From: Desulfobacca acetoxidans
GTDB lineage: Bacteria > Desulfobacterota > Desulfobaccia > Desulfobaccales > 0-14-0-80-60-11
Length of the DNA: 10,396 nt
Direction of reading: 5' to 3'
Assembly (NCBI GenBank): GCA_022736495.1
Contig: DZCR01000117.1
Coordinates: 1-10,396, forward strand
Under the pieces are notes generated by a model. The model ran no database searches. It had not been told where the DNA came from and worked only from the letters and a program-made list of their open reading frames with translations. A program made the translations under genes and the position numbers. This document shows positions 1 through 5,634 of the stretch, in pieces (the first letter of the stretch is position 1; each line of letters begins with the position of its first letter).

Positions 1-7
1 CCGTTCC

Positions 8-436
8 CTACTTTTTCTTGCCCCGCATCCAAAAGGGGAGGTCGCCGGGAGCGGCAGACGCCCGGACTTTAGCCAGATCCTCTTTAAGCTGGGCCATCTC
101 CGTCGCCAGGGCTTGACCGGCTGCGGCATCGGCCTTGAGGCGCTCCACTTCCAGCCGCAGCCAGGCCAGCTCATCTTGCACGCTCCCCACCGCCCCCTTG
201 AGCGTTGCGGCTGCCGTGGTTGCAGCGGTGTAACCCGCCATCACCTCGGTCTTGAGCGTCTTGAAACCGCCTTCCAGGGCCGCCAGCCGCTCCTGCACTT
301 CGCCGAGCGCTTCTGCGGCCGGCTGCCCCCGGCCGCTTTTGGCCACCACCGAGAGATCGGGCACTACGGTATCCAGCGGATTTTCCTGGACCAGGGCATC
401 CAGAGGGTTTTCGCCGATGGTGCTGCGTTTGGCCAT
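8..436 (-). CDS. Small coiled-coil partner of ParA with duplicated NPLD motif
   Basis: This 142-residue protein is not assigned to a named family. The N-terminus is short and basic (K3, R4), followed by two consecutive 9-residue units, ENPLDALVQ (9-17) and ENPLDTVVP (18-26). Residues 45-125 are rich in Ala, Glu, Leu and Lys with heptad-like spacing, predicting a coiled coil. The tail is basic (RGKKK). Its ATG lies 3 bases after the parA stop and is preceded by a good ribosome site (AAGGGAG), so the two genes are almost certainly co-transcribed. Partners of ParA/MinD ATPases often stimulate ATP hydrolysis with a short basic N-terminal peptide, and the K/R near residue 3 fits that. The inference is an adaptor linking ParA to a cargo. 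It has no ParB CTPase or helix-turn-helix domain, so it is not a classical ParB. Confidence 0.8.
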   Translation of the reverse strand: MAKRSTIGENPLDALVQENPLDTVVPDLSVVAKSGRGQPAAEALGEVQERLAALEGGFKTLKTEVMAGYTAATTAAATLKGAVGSVQDELAWLRLEVERLKADAAAGQALATEMAQLKEDLAKVRASAAPGDLPFWMRGKKK

Positions 437-439
437 ACG

Positions 440-1201
440 TTAACTCCCTTCTTGGCTGATGATCTCGTCGGCCAGGGCCCGATAGTCTGCGGCGCCGGCG
501 CTCTTGTCGTCATAGGCGATAATGGCCTGGCCGAAGGACGGACATTCGGCCAGCCGGACGTTTTCCCGAATAACGGTGCGGTACACCAAGGGCCCGGAAC
601 GCGCCCGCAACTGCTCCACCACCTCCCGGGCGTGGCGGGTGCGGGAATCCACCCGGCAGGCCAGGATCCCGGAGAGTTTCAGGTCCGGATTGAGGCGATC
701 CCGGACCACCTCCACGGTCTGGAGCAATTGGGCCAAGCCGCTTAAGGCCATGACGTGGGCCTCCACCGGCACCAGGAGCTCATGCACCGCCACCAGGGCG
801 TTGACCGTCAGGACCCCCAGGGTAGGCGGGCAGTCGATGAGCACGTAGTCCCAGCGGTCCTTGGGTAAGCGGCTCAAGTTGCGGCGCAGGATGGTTTCGG
901 CCCCCACTTCCCCGGCCAGCATTTTCTCGGCCCCCACCAGCCAGGACGACGACGGCACCAGATCCACCCCGGCCACGCCCGCCTCCTGCACCAGATCCAG
1001 CATATCGCCATTGTCGGAAAAGATCCCCAGCACCCCCTTGCCGGCGTTTTTGACCCCGAACCAGGCGGTGGTGGAATATTGCGGGTCCAGGTCAATGAGC
1101 AGCACGCGCCGGCCTTTTTCCCCCAGGGCCGCAGCCAGATTGACGCTGGTGGTGGTCTTGCCGCTTCCCCCCTTCTGGTTGGCAATGGCAAACGTTCTCA
1201 T
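440..1201 (-). CDS. parA: ParA/Soj-family Walker ATPase
   Basis: This 253-residue ParA-type P-loop ATPase is the usual size for a chromosomal ParA without an N-terminal DNA-binding domain. The deviant Walker A motif KGGSGKTTT spans residues 10-18, with the signature lysine K10 and the phosphate-binding K15. The A' motif LLIDLDPQ is at 34-41 and the Walker B motif VLIDCPP at 120-126. Such proteins bind the nucleoid non-specifically as ATP dimers and move or space a cargo when a partner triggers hydrolysis. The downstream gene, 3 bases away, encodes a coiled-coil protein and not ParB, so this is an orphan ParA for an unknown cargo and not clearly a chromosome segregation locus. The ATG at 1201 is preceded by GAGGGAG about 12 bases upstream. 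The gene symbol denotes the family only. Confidence 0.93.
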   Translation of the reverse strand: MRTFAIANQKGGSGKTTTSVNLAAALGEKGRRVLLIDLDPQYSTTAWFGVKNAGKGVLGIFSDNGDMLDLVQEAGVAGVDLVPSSSWLVGAEKMLAGEVGAETILRRNLSRLPKDRWDYVLIDCPPTLGVLTVNALVAVHELLVPVEAHVMALSGLAQLLQTVEVVRDRLNPDLKLSGILACRVDSRTRHAREVVEQLRARSGPLVYRTVIRENVRLAECPSFGQAIIAYDDKSAGAADYRALADEIISQEGS

Positions 1202-1601
1202 GGCGTATCTTTCTCCCTCAGGTCATGGCCGGGCAGCCGTGGCCGCCGGCCTGAAGGTGATCTCAAAATGCCACAGCCCGAACGGGGCCAAACCTCTCCT
1301 GGGTTTTGGGACGCTCGGGCTGTAAATTTCATCAGGGAACGGCCTCAAAGGGCGGCCTCCCGGTTATTTTCTTACCACTTCCACCTTGCCACAAGCCGAC
1401 GCCCCTGTCAATGTGTGCCATCCCATCAAAGTTACGGCATCCAGGCGTCAGGGAGATTTGCTTGCAGGAAAAGTGACGGCGATAAATCTGGGGGTGCAAA
1501 ACCTGGGACAATCTGAGAGAATATCAAGGACCTTAGTGGCACAGGCCCCTGGCCCGTGGAGAACCTACCCCCCGGTCAGGGAGGCGTTTAAGGATCGAAC
1601 C
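1202..1601. other. Intergenic region with two inverted repeats upstream of parA
   Basis: This is a 400-base divergent intergenic region with no convincing gene. It holds a GC hairpin, GGCCGG (1227-1232) with CCGGCC (1246-1251), about 26 bases before the parA start. It also holds a 9-bp perfect inverted repeat, ACAGCCCGA (1273-1281) with TCGGGCTGT (1315-1323), containing a nested CCAAA/TTTGG pair (1288-1292 and 1305-1309). If transcribed leftward both would be RNA hairpins in the parA leader. An open frame runs through 1386-1601 into the lipoprotein gene, but the signal peptide begins at 1602, so that extension is probably not translated. A weak rightward promoter (TTGCTT 1458-1463, 17 bases, GATAAA 1481-1486) could serve the lipoprotein. 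No good parA promoter was found. Confidence 0.5.
1273..1323. repeat. 9-bp perfect inverted repeat with nested stem
   Basis: ACAGCCCGA at 1273-1281 is the exact reverse complement of TCGGGCTGT at 1315-1323, with a 33-base spacer. A second pair, CCAAA (1288-1292) and TTTGG (1305-1309), nests inside it, giving an extended imperfect hairpin on either strand. It lies 72 bases or more upstream of parA and could be a leader RNA structure, an operator, or a site bound by the ParA partner. No U-tract follows on either strand, so it is unlikely to be an intrinsic terminator. Confidence 0.45.
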
Positions 1602-2000
1602 ATGCTCGCGTGGCTCAAACTTCTGGCCGTAGCACTCCTTTTGGTTTCCAGCGCCTGCGTTTCGGCGGGCACCTGGGCCATTCAAGATGCCGGCGTCCTC
1701 TCCAAGATCAAAGCGGGCAAGTCCAGCCGGTCCGATGTCGTGGCCCTGCTAGGATATCCTCTGGCGGCCACCCATAAAGACCAGGGGCTCGGGGAAGTAA
1801 CCTGGCACTATTATTATGCCACTGCCTCCCCCGCCGCCACCGCGTTTGTTCCCGTGGCGAAAGCCTTCACACCCAATTTAAACGAAACTACCCGAGTATT
1901 GTCCGTGACTTTTAACAAAAACGGCACCGTAAAAAGTCTGGAACAAGCCCAAGTCCCCCTGCCTGCCCAGCAAGTCTCCCCGAGTGGCAAGCAGAGCTAA
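1602..2000 (+). CDS. SmpA/OmlA (BamE)-like lipoprotein
   Basis: This 132-residue exported protein starts with K6 and a hydrophobic stretch (7-15) ending in VSSAC, with C19 as the likely lipidated cysteine. The -3 residue is Ser rather than the preferred Leu, so type II processing is likely but not certain. The mature part has the SmpA/OmlA pattern: a short helix with KIKAGKSSRSDVVALLG (about 33-49), a P after LLGY, an aromatic strand ending WHYYYAT, then a strand LSVTFNKNGTV. This is the small alpha-beta fold of BamE, the outer membrane beta-barrel assembly lipoprotein. Many proteins share the domain without being BamE, so the exact role is open. The ATG at 1602 is chosen because the signal peptide starts there and AAGGA sits 7 bases upstream. 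It overlaps the opposing radical SAM gene by 4 bases. Confidence 0.78.
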   Translation: MLAWLKLLAVALLLVSSACVSAGTWAIQDAGVLSKIKAGKSSRSDVVALLGYPLAATHKDQGLGEVTWHYYYATASPAATAFVPVAKAFTPNLNETTRVLSVTFNKNGTVKSLEQAQVPLPAQQVSPSGKQS

Positions 2001-3139
2001 ATAAACCGCCGCATCATCTCGTCGGTGACCACGTCCACTGTGTCCAGCGTGATGCGATACCTCCGGCAGATATCCTCGACCTGGGACAATAAATCCACGG
2101 ATTCCAGGTCGGCCAATCTCGACAATATTCCCGTCCGCCGCCCCACCCGGTAAAGGAACTGGAGTTCCGGGTCCAATGCCAAAAAGCTGCGCACGATCCC
2201 AATCAAGCGCTCCTGGTCTTGCGGCAGTTGGCCGTCCACTTCGGGCAGGAGATTCAGGATGTGGTCACTCCTGATGGTGCTGGTGATGGCCGAAAGTGAT
2301 TCCAAAAACAGGAGCAGTTCCTGGGCCACCTCCGTATCCGTGGCCTTATCAAACCGCCCGGTGGCATAATCTTCATAAAGCGGGATATTAGGCGGAATGG
2401 CCAGGGTGCGCAGCCGGATAAAATTCGGGTTGATGGCGTTCATGGCTGCGGCTGTCTCCACAGAATTGGCTTCGAGGTACCGCCGGCCTCCCAGCCCCGG
2501 CATGTAATATTCCGACAACTCCAGGCCCGCGTCTTTGACCTTGCGCCCCGCCAGGATGTGCATGCGCTGAGTGGTGCCTTTGTGTACCAGCTTCAAGATT
2601 GTATCGGCGCCCGATTCCATGCCGATGTGAATCCGGGTGAGCCCTGCGTGCCTTAAGGCGGCCAGGTCTGCGGCCTCAATTTTGACGATACTGTTAGAGC
2701 GGGCGTATGAAGTCACCCGGGTGACTTTCGGAAAGCGTTCCCTGAGATGCCCCAGAATGGTGAGCAGGTCCTGGGAAGGCACCACCAGACTGTTGGCATC
2801 CTGGAGAAAGACCTGGCGCAGGCCGTTGCGTAGCCAGTTCCTGGCCGCCATCCAGGCCCCGCGGTCACCCCGCACCAGACCCATCTCGGTTCCGCTGCGA
2901 CCATCCCGCGTCAGGCTTTGCAGTGCCTCGTAGACCGCGTCCAGGTCTCGCACGACGTGAGATACCGGCCGGATGGAGAACGCTGTGCCTTTATAGACCG
3001 GGCAAAACGTGCAATGGTTCCAGGGACAGTTTCGGGTCACCCGCACCAAAAGGCTAGGCGCCTCGCTGGGGGGGCGAATGGGTCCCTGTTCGAAACCCCG
3101 GTAAGTCGTATCCTGACTGTTATTCTGATTAATTGTCAC
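1997..3139 (-). CDS. Radical SAM protein with CX4CX2C cluster motif
   Basis: This 380-residue enzyme is predicted to bind a [4Fe-4S] cluster and cleave S-adenosylmethionine to a 5'-deoxyadenosyl radical; the substrate is unknown. The cysteines are C38, C43 and C46 in RNCPWNHCTFC, a CX4CX2C spacing instead of the common CX3CX2C. Checking the codons confirms it (TGT CCC TGG AAC CAT TGC ACG TTT TGC). Other conserved points are FLQDANSL (111-118) on a core strand, RIHIGMESG (169-177), typical of the SAM-binding GxESG strand, and YYMPGLGG further on. The preceding GPIRPPSEAPSLL is a family signature I recall from anaerobe proteins of similar size. There is no B12-binding or SPASM domain. The start is GTG at 3139 with GGGGG 6-7 bases upstream. 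No partner gene is adjacent. Confidence 0.88.
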   Translation of the reverse strand: MTINQNNSQDTTYRGFEQGPIRPPSEAPSLLVRVTRNCPWNHCTFCPVYKGTAFSIRPVSHVVRDLDAVYEALQSLTRDGRSGTEMGLVRGDRGAWMAARNWLRNGLRQVFLQDANSLVVPSQDLLTILGHLRERFPKVTRVTSYARSNSIVKIEAADLAALRHAGLTRIHIGMESGADTILKLVHKGTTQRMHILAGRKVKDAGLELSEYYMPGLGGRRYLEANSVETAAAMNAINPNFIRLRTLAIPPNIPLYEDYATGRFDKATDTEVAQELLLFLESLSAITSTIRSDHILNLLPEVDGQLPQDQERLIGIVRSFLALDPELQFLYRVGRRTGILSRLADLESVDLLSQVEDICRRYRITLDTVDVVTDEMMRRFI

Positions 3140-3168
3140 AAATGACCCCCAATCATCTTTCCCCTTTT

Positions 3169-3197
3169 ATTATAACCTAAATCTGTGCCCCTGCCGA
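3169..3197 (-). promoter_or_regulatory. Predicted sigma-70 promoter for the radical SAM gene
   Basis: On the minus strand, TCGGCA (3197-3192; 4 of 6 matches to TTGACA) is followed after 17 bases by a perfect TATAAT (3174-3169). Transcription would start near 3162, giving a leader of about 23 bases before the GTG at 3139. A GC-rich hairpin (3198-3216) directly abuts the -35 box. Confidence 0.6.
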
Positions 3198-3216
3198 CCC
3201 CAGCCGAGGCTGAGGG
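3198..3216. repeat. GC-rich inverted repeat between divergent promoters
   Basis: CCCCAGCC (3198-3205) faces GGCTG-A-GGG (3208-3216), pairing with a single bulged A at 3213 and a very tight turn. It lies between the leftward radical SAM promoter and the rightward promoter of the UbiA-like gene. It could be an operator or a roadblock-type hairpin. No T-tract follows on either strand, so it is not a standard terminator. Confidence 0.35.
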
Positions 3217-3233
3217 GGAGACCGGGAAATACC

Positions 3234-3261
3234 TTGACGTGTTCTGAAGTTATGACATAAA
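3234..3261 (+). promoter_or_regulatory. Candidate promoter for the UbiA-like gene
   Basis: TTGACG (3234-3239) is separated by 16 bases from CATAAA (3256-3261). The -35 matches consensus at 5 of 6 positions and the -10 at 4 of 6. Transcription would start around 3268, so the leader would be about 25 bases, almost all taken up by the TTTTAG/CTAAAA inverted repeat before the start codon. Confidence 0.4.
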
Positions 3262-3272
3262 TAAAGTAACGT

Positions 3273-3291
3273 TTTTAGGTTTCTTCTAAAA
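3273..3291 (+). promoter_or_regulatory. Leader inverted repeat abutting the UbiA-like start codon
   Basis: TTTTAG (3273-3278) and CTAAAA (3286-3291) form a 6-bp inverted repeat with a 7-base loop, ending two bases before the ATG at 3294. No Shine-Dalgarno sequence is visible here. The element could be an operator or a translation-limiting hairpin, or it may be chance in an AT-rich stretch. Confidence 0.3.
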
Positions 3292-3293
3292 GA

Positions 3294-4214
3294 ATGCTCA
3301 TGGGTGCCACCGTCACCACGTTTTTGATGAGTCTGATCCCGCCGTTACCCTTTCTTCTGGCCGGCTGTCTGCCCCTGTGGGTAGGGTCGCTCCTGGCGGG
3401 GGTCTCGGGCTTGCCGCTGCGTCCCGGGGTCTTAGGGGCCGGCATCCTGGCGGTGGCGGCCCTGATGCTGGCGGCCTTCGCCGGCCGGGAAACCTTTTGT
3501 CCGGGGGTGGGGCGATGCCCGGCCTGGAGGCTCACCTTTGCCCGGCAGCCCTGGATCGTCACCCTTGCGGCTCTGGGGGTGGCGGCGCTTATAGGGGCGG
3601 CCCTGCAATTCGGTTGGCGCACCGGCGCCTTCACCATTCCCTTGGGGGCTTTAGGCATCCTGGGCGGGTACTTCTCCTTTGCCCCGCCCCTGGCCTGGCA
3701 CCGGCGAGGGCTGGGCGAGGCCATGGGCGCGCTCTGCTTCGGCCTGCTGCCGGTGGCTACGGGCCTCTATCTCCAGTGCGGCCACCTGCTCACCGAAACC
3801 CTGCTCTACGGCCTGCCCCTGACCTTTACCGGCTTTAATCTGTTTTTGATGTACGGTTTTCCCGGCCCGGGGGACGCCGGGTCTCAAATCCCCCTAAATC
3901 CCCCTTTTTCAGAGGGGGACTTGCCGGGCACGCTTGCGGCCCGGATCCAGCCGCTGACCGCGGCTTTGCTCTACACGATCTTAAATATTCTCACCATCAT
4001 CGGGCTGGCGTTGATCCTGATATTCCCGGCTGCGGCCCTGCCCTGGCGGTTCGGGCTGGTTCCCCTGACCCTCCTGGCGGTCGTCAACCAGGAACTTATT
4101 AAACGGAAGGCCTACCTCCAGGAAGGTCGGCTGCACCTGTTGGCTCGGCTCACGCTGACGCTCCACGTGGGCATGGGCCTGGTCTTTGTGATGATGCTGT
4201 GGCAGCGCCTTTAA
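3294..4214 (+). CDS. UbiA/MenA-like membrane protein lacking aspartate motifs
   Basis: This 306-residue protein has about nine hydrophobic segments, like UbiA-superfamily prenyltransferases, which join polyprenyl chains to aromatic rings in the membrane (quinone and heme pathways). The best match by eye is MenA: GGYFSFAPPLAWHRRGLGE followed by FGLLPVATGLYLQCG corresponds to the MenA region around its RGLGE and YYVQTG elements. The first catalytic motif (NDxxDxxxD, between helices 2 and 3) is absent; its place is taken by GRETFCPGVGRCP. The second aspartate motif is reduced to FPGPGDAG, and just after it (about residues 198-211) a dispersed palindromic repeat has been inserted in frame. Magnesium-diphosphate binding therefore looks lost, and the protein may be non-catalytic or decaying, though the frame is fully open. 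ATG 3294 or ATG 3300 could start; neither has a clear ribosome site. Confidence 0.65.
   Translation: MLMGATVTTFLMSLIPPLPFLLAGCLPLWVGSLLAGVSGLPLRPGVLGAGILAVAALMLAAFAGRETFCPGVGRCPAWRLTFARQPWIVTLAALGVAALIGAALQFGWRTGAFTIPLGALGILGGYFSFAPPLAWHRRGLGEAMGALCFGLLPVATGLYLQCGHLLTETLLYGLPLTFTGFNLFLMYGFPGPGDAGSQIPLNPPFSEGDLPGTLAARIQPLTAALLYTILNILTIIGLALILIFPAAALPWRFGLVPLTLLAVVNQELIKRKAYLQEGRLHLLARLTLTLHVGMGLVFVMMLWQRL
3884..3922 (+). repeat. CCCCCT-type palindromic repeat inserted inside a coding frame
   Basis: The segment contains AATCCCCCT followed at once by a palindrome, TCCCCCT (3899-3905) with AGGGGGA (3913-3919), around a 7-base loop. I recognise this type as a widespread intergenic REP/MITE-like repeat of deltaproteobacteria and cyanobacteria; its usual translation, IPLNPPF, appears here at residues 199-205. 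It is unusual in lying within an open reading frame, where it adds roughly 13-15 residues to the loop after the second aspartate-motif position of the UbiA-like protein without a stop. No second copy occurs in this window. Confidence 0.7.
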
Positions 4215-4231
4215 GATACGGGTTCTGCATT

Positions 4232-4250
4232 CTGGGTTTTGGTAACCCAG
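4232..4250 (+). terminator. Hairpin downstream of the UbiA-like gene, weak terminator candidate
   Basis: CTGGGTT (4232-4238) pairs perfectly with AACCCAG (4244-4250) around a 5-base loop, 17 bases after the UbiA-like stop codon. The following bases (GCTTTGC) are only weakly T-rich, so it may be an inefficient terminator, an mRNA-end stabiliser or an attenuator before the lipoprotein-birA pair. Confidence 0.4.
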
Positions 4251-4276
4251 GCTTTGCTAGTGGGCCTATTCCTAAC

Positions 4277-4297
4277 CTTGAACTTTGAAATCTGAAC
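4277..4297 (+). repeat. Three imperfect 7-bp tandem repeats
   Basis: CTTGAAC, TTTGAAA and TCTGAAC follow one another without gaps, sharing the core TGAA in the same register. This short microsatellite-like patch lies upstream of the small lipoprotein gene. It has no obvious function. Confidence 0.5.
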
Positions 4298-4335
4298 TCA
4301 TCGAAGCAGGCCCAAGTGAGCCAGGAACAGCGGTT

Positions 4336-4626
4336 ATGCAGGGATGCAAAAGCTTAAGGAGTAGAAGGCAGGCAATGATGATTGTGGCCGTGTGTCTCAT
4401 CCTGGCGCTGGCGCCGGGGTGCCAGATCAGCGCGGCCCAGATTTACATCCCCCTGGGTTATGGCTTGACTGGCCTGTGCGTCGCCCTGCTCATGTCTCCG
4501 ACCCCCGCGGCGGCCGTGGTGGGATTCATCGCCGGCGCTCTGCTGGGGGCCGCGGTCTATAATAATTCCCTCAAGCACCAGATTGAGGAACGCTCGCAAG
4601 CTGGACCGGCCGGTGTCAATGACTAA
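4336..4626 (+). CDS. Small lipoprotein or membrane protein upstream of birA
   Basis: This 96-residue protein is not recognised as a family. From ATG 4336 it has a basic n-region (KSLRSRRQ), a hydrophobic core and a possible lipobox LAPGC. A Gly/Ala-rich hydrophobic stretch, about VVGFIAGALLGAAVY, follows near residues 69-83 and resembles a glycine-zipper membrane segment; the tail is polar. The start is uncertain. ATG 4336 has AGGA 9 bases upstream and gives a normal positively charged signal peptide. ATG 4375 or 4378 has AAGGAG and GAAGG nearby but would leave a signal without any Lys or Arg. The stop overlaps the birA start by 8 bases, so translation of the two is probably coupled. Function unknown. 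Confidence 0.6.
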   Translation: MQGCKSLRSRRQAMMIVAVCLILALAPGCQISAAQIYIPLGYGLTGLCVALLMSPTPAAAVVGFIAGALLGAAVYNNSLKHQIEERSQAGPAGVND

Positions 4627-5620
4627 AGGCCCGGACCAGGGATTAGGCGCGGTGTTACAGGTGCTGCGGAACGCCCGGGACCCCATCTCCGGAGAACGGC
4701 TGGCGGCCCAACTGGGTCTGAGCCGGGCTGCGGTCTGGAAGCGGGTGCACCGTCTTACCGCGATGGGATATGTCATCGAAGGCTCGCCCCGGCGAGGGTA
4801 TCGTCTCCTGGGCGTCCCCGACAAGCTCCTGCCCGAAGAGGTCCTCCAGGGGCTCAAAACCCGCGTTCTGACGGGGCCGGTGCACCATTTCGAAACCCTG
4901 GACTCCACCAATAATCTGGCTAAGGAACTGGCCGCACGGGAAGCCCCGGAAGGCACCGTAGTAATCGCCGAGACCCAGACCGGGGGCCGGGGCCGGCTGG
5001 GCCGGGAGTGGGATTCTCCCCCGGGGGTGGGGCTCTACGTCTCCGTGGTGCTGCGCCCGCTGCTGCCGCCCATGGAACTGCCCCAAATCACCCTGACCGC
5101 GGCGGTGGCGGTAGTCCGGGCGACCCAAAGGGTGACGGGAGTGACGCCGGGAATCAAATGGCCCAACGACCTGCTCCTTTCAGGCAAAAAGCTGGGGGGC
5201 ATCCTCACTGAAATGGAAACGGAGAGCGACCGCATCCGCCATGTGGTGATCGGTTTGGGAGTGAACGTCAACAACGCGGGGTTTCCCCCGGAATTGGCCG
5301 GCACGGCCACTTCCCTGGCCCAGGCGGCGGGAGGCGCGTGCTGCCGGGTGGACCTCCTGAAGGCCTGGTTGGAGGAATTCGAGGACTTATATGAGCGCTT
5401 TTTAAACCAGGGGTTTCCGGAAATCTTGCAAGAATGGAAGCGCCATACCGTGACTTTGGGGCGGGCGGTGACCGTGCGGCAGGGACCGCGAGAAATCTCC
5501 GGTCAGGCCGTGGACGTGGCTCCCGACGGGGCTTTGCTCCTGCTCACCCCGGGAGATGAGATTGTGCGGGTGACATCCGGTGAAATTGCCCCCGAACCCG
5601 CGCCGGGCCCGGGGGTTTAA
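4619..5620 (+). CDS. birA: Biotin--[acetyl-CoA-carboxylase] ligase with repressor domain (BirA)
   Basis: This 333-residue bifunctional enzyme activates biotin with ATP to biotinyl-AMP and transfers it to a lysine of carboxyl carrier domains. An N-terminal winged helix (about 12-65: GERLAAQLGLSRAAVWKRVHRL, then the GYRLL wing) marks it as a group II BirA that can also repress biotin genes. The catalytic domain shows DSTN (95-98), the biotinyl-AMP loop GRGRLGR (123-129), KWPND (180-184) with GKKLGG just after, and a C-terminal SH3-like domain ending near VTSGEI. All key elements are present. ATG 4619 is chosen because it begins just before the DNA-binding domain and overlaps the preceding stop; GTG 4613 and TTG 4583 are in-frame alternatives, and none has a clear ribosome site. 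No biotin synthesis genes or palindromic bio operator are visible nearby. Confidence 0.95.
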   Translation: MTKGPDQGLGAVLQVLRNARDPISGERLAAQLGLSRAAVWKRVHRLTAMGYVIEGSPRRGYRLLGVPDKLLPEEVLQGLKTRVLTGPVHHFETLDSTNNLAKELAAREAPEGTVVIAETQTGGRGRLGREWDSPPGVGLYVSVVLRPLLPPMELPQITLTAAVAVVRATQRVTGVTPGIKWPNDLLLSGKKLGGILTEMETESDRIRHVVIGLGVNVNNAGFPPELAGTATSLAQAAGGACCRVDLLKAWLEEFEDLYERFLNQGFPEILQEWKRHTVTLGRAVTVRQGPREISGQAVDVAPDGALLLLTPGDEIVRVTSGEIAPEPAPGPGV

Positions 5621-5634
5621 ATTATCGCCCGAAA

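Noticed and set aside
1406..1425. Minus-strand TTGACA as a parA promoter, or TGGCAC as a sigma-54 site
   Set aside because: No -10 box at 16-18 bases, and the sigma-54 GC element is not at the required spacing.
1386..1601. N-terminal extension of 72 codons to the BamE-like lipoprotein
   Set aside because: The lipoprotein signal peptide starts exactly at ATG 1602 with a good ribosome site; the extension has no recognisable features and would bury the signal.
3275..3724. Antisense open frame (149 codons) over the UbiA-like gene
   Set aside because: Low-complexity Pro/Arg/Ala-rich composition typical of shadows opposite GC-rich genes; the plus strand shows membrane segments and family motifs.
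4354..4956. Antisense open frame (200 codons) over birA
   Set aside because: Arg/Ser/Pro-rich shadow; birA on the other strand is unambiguous.
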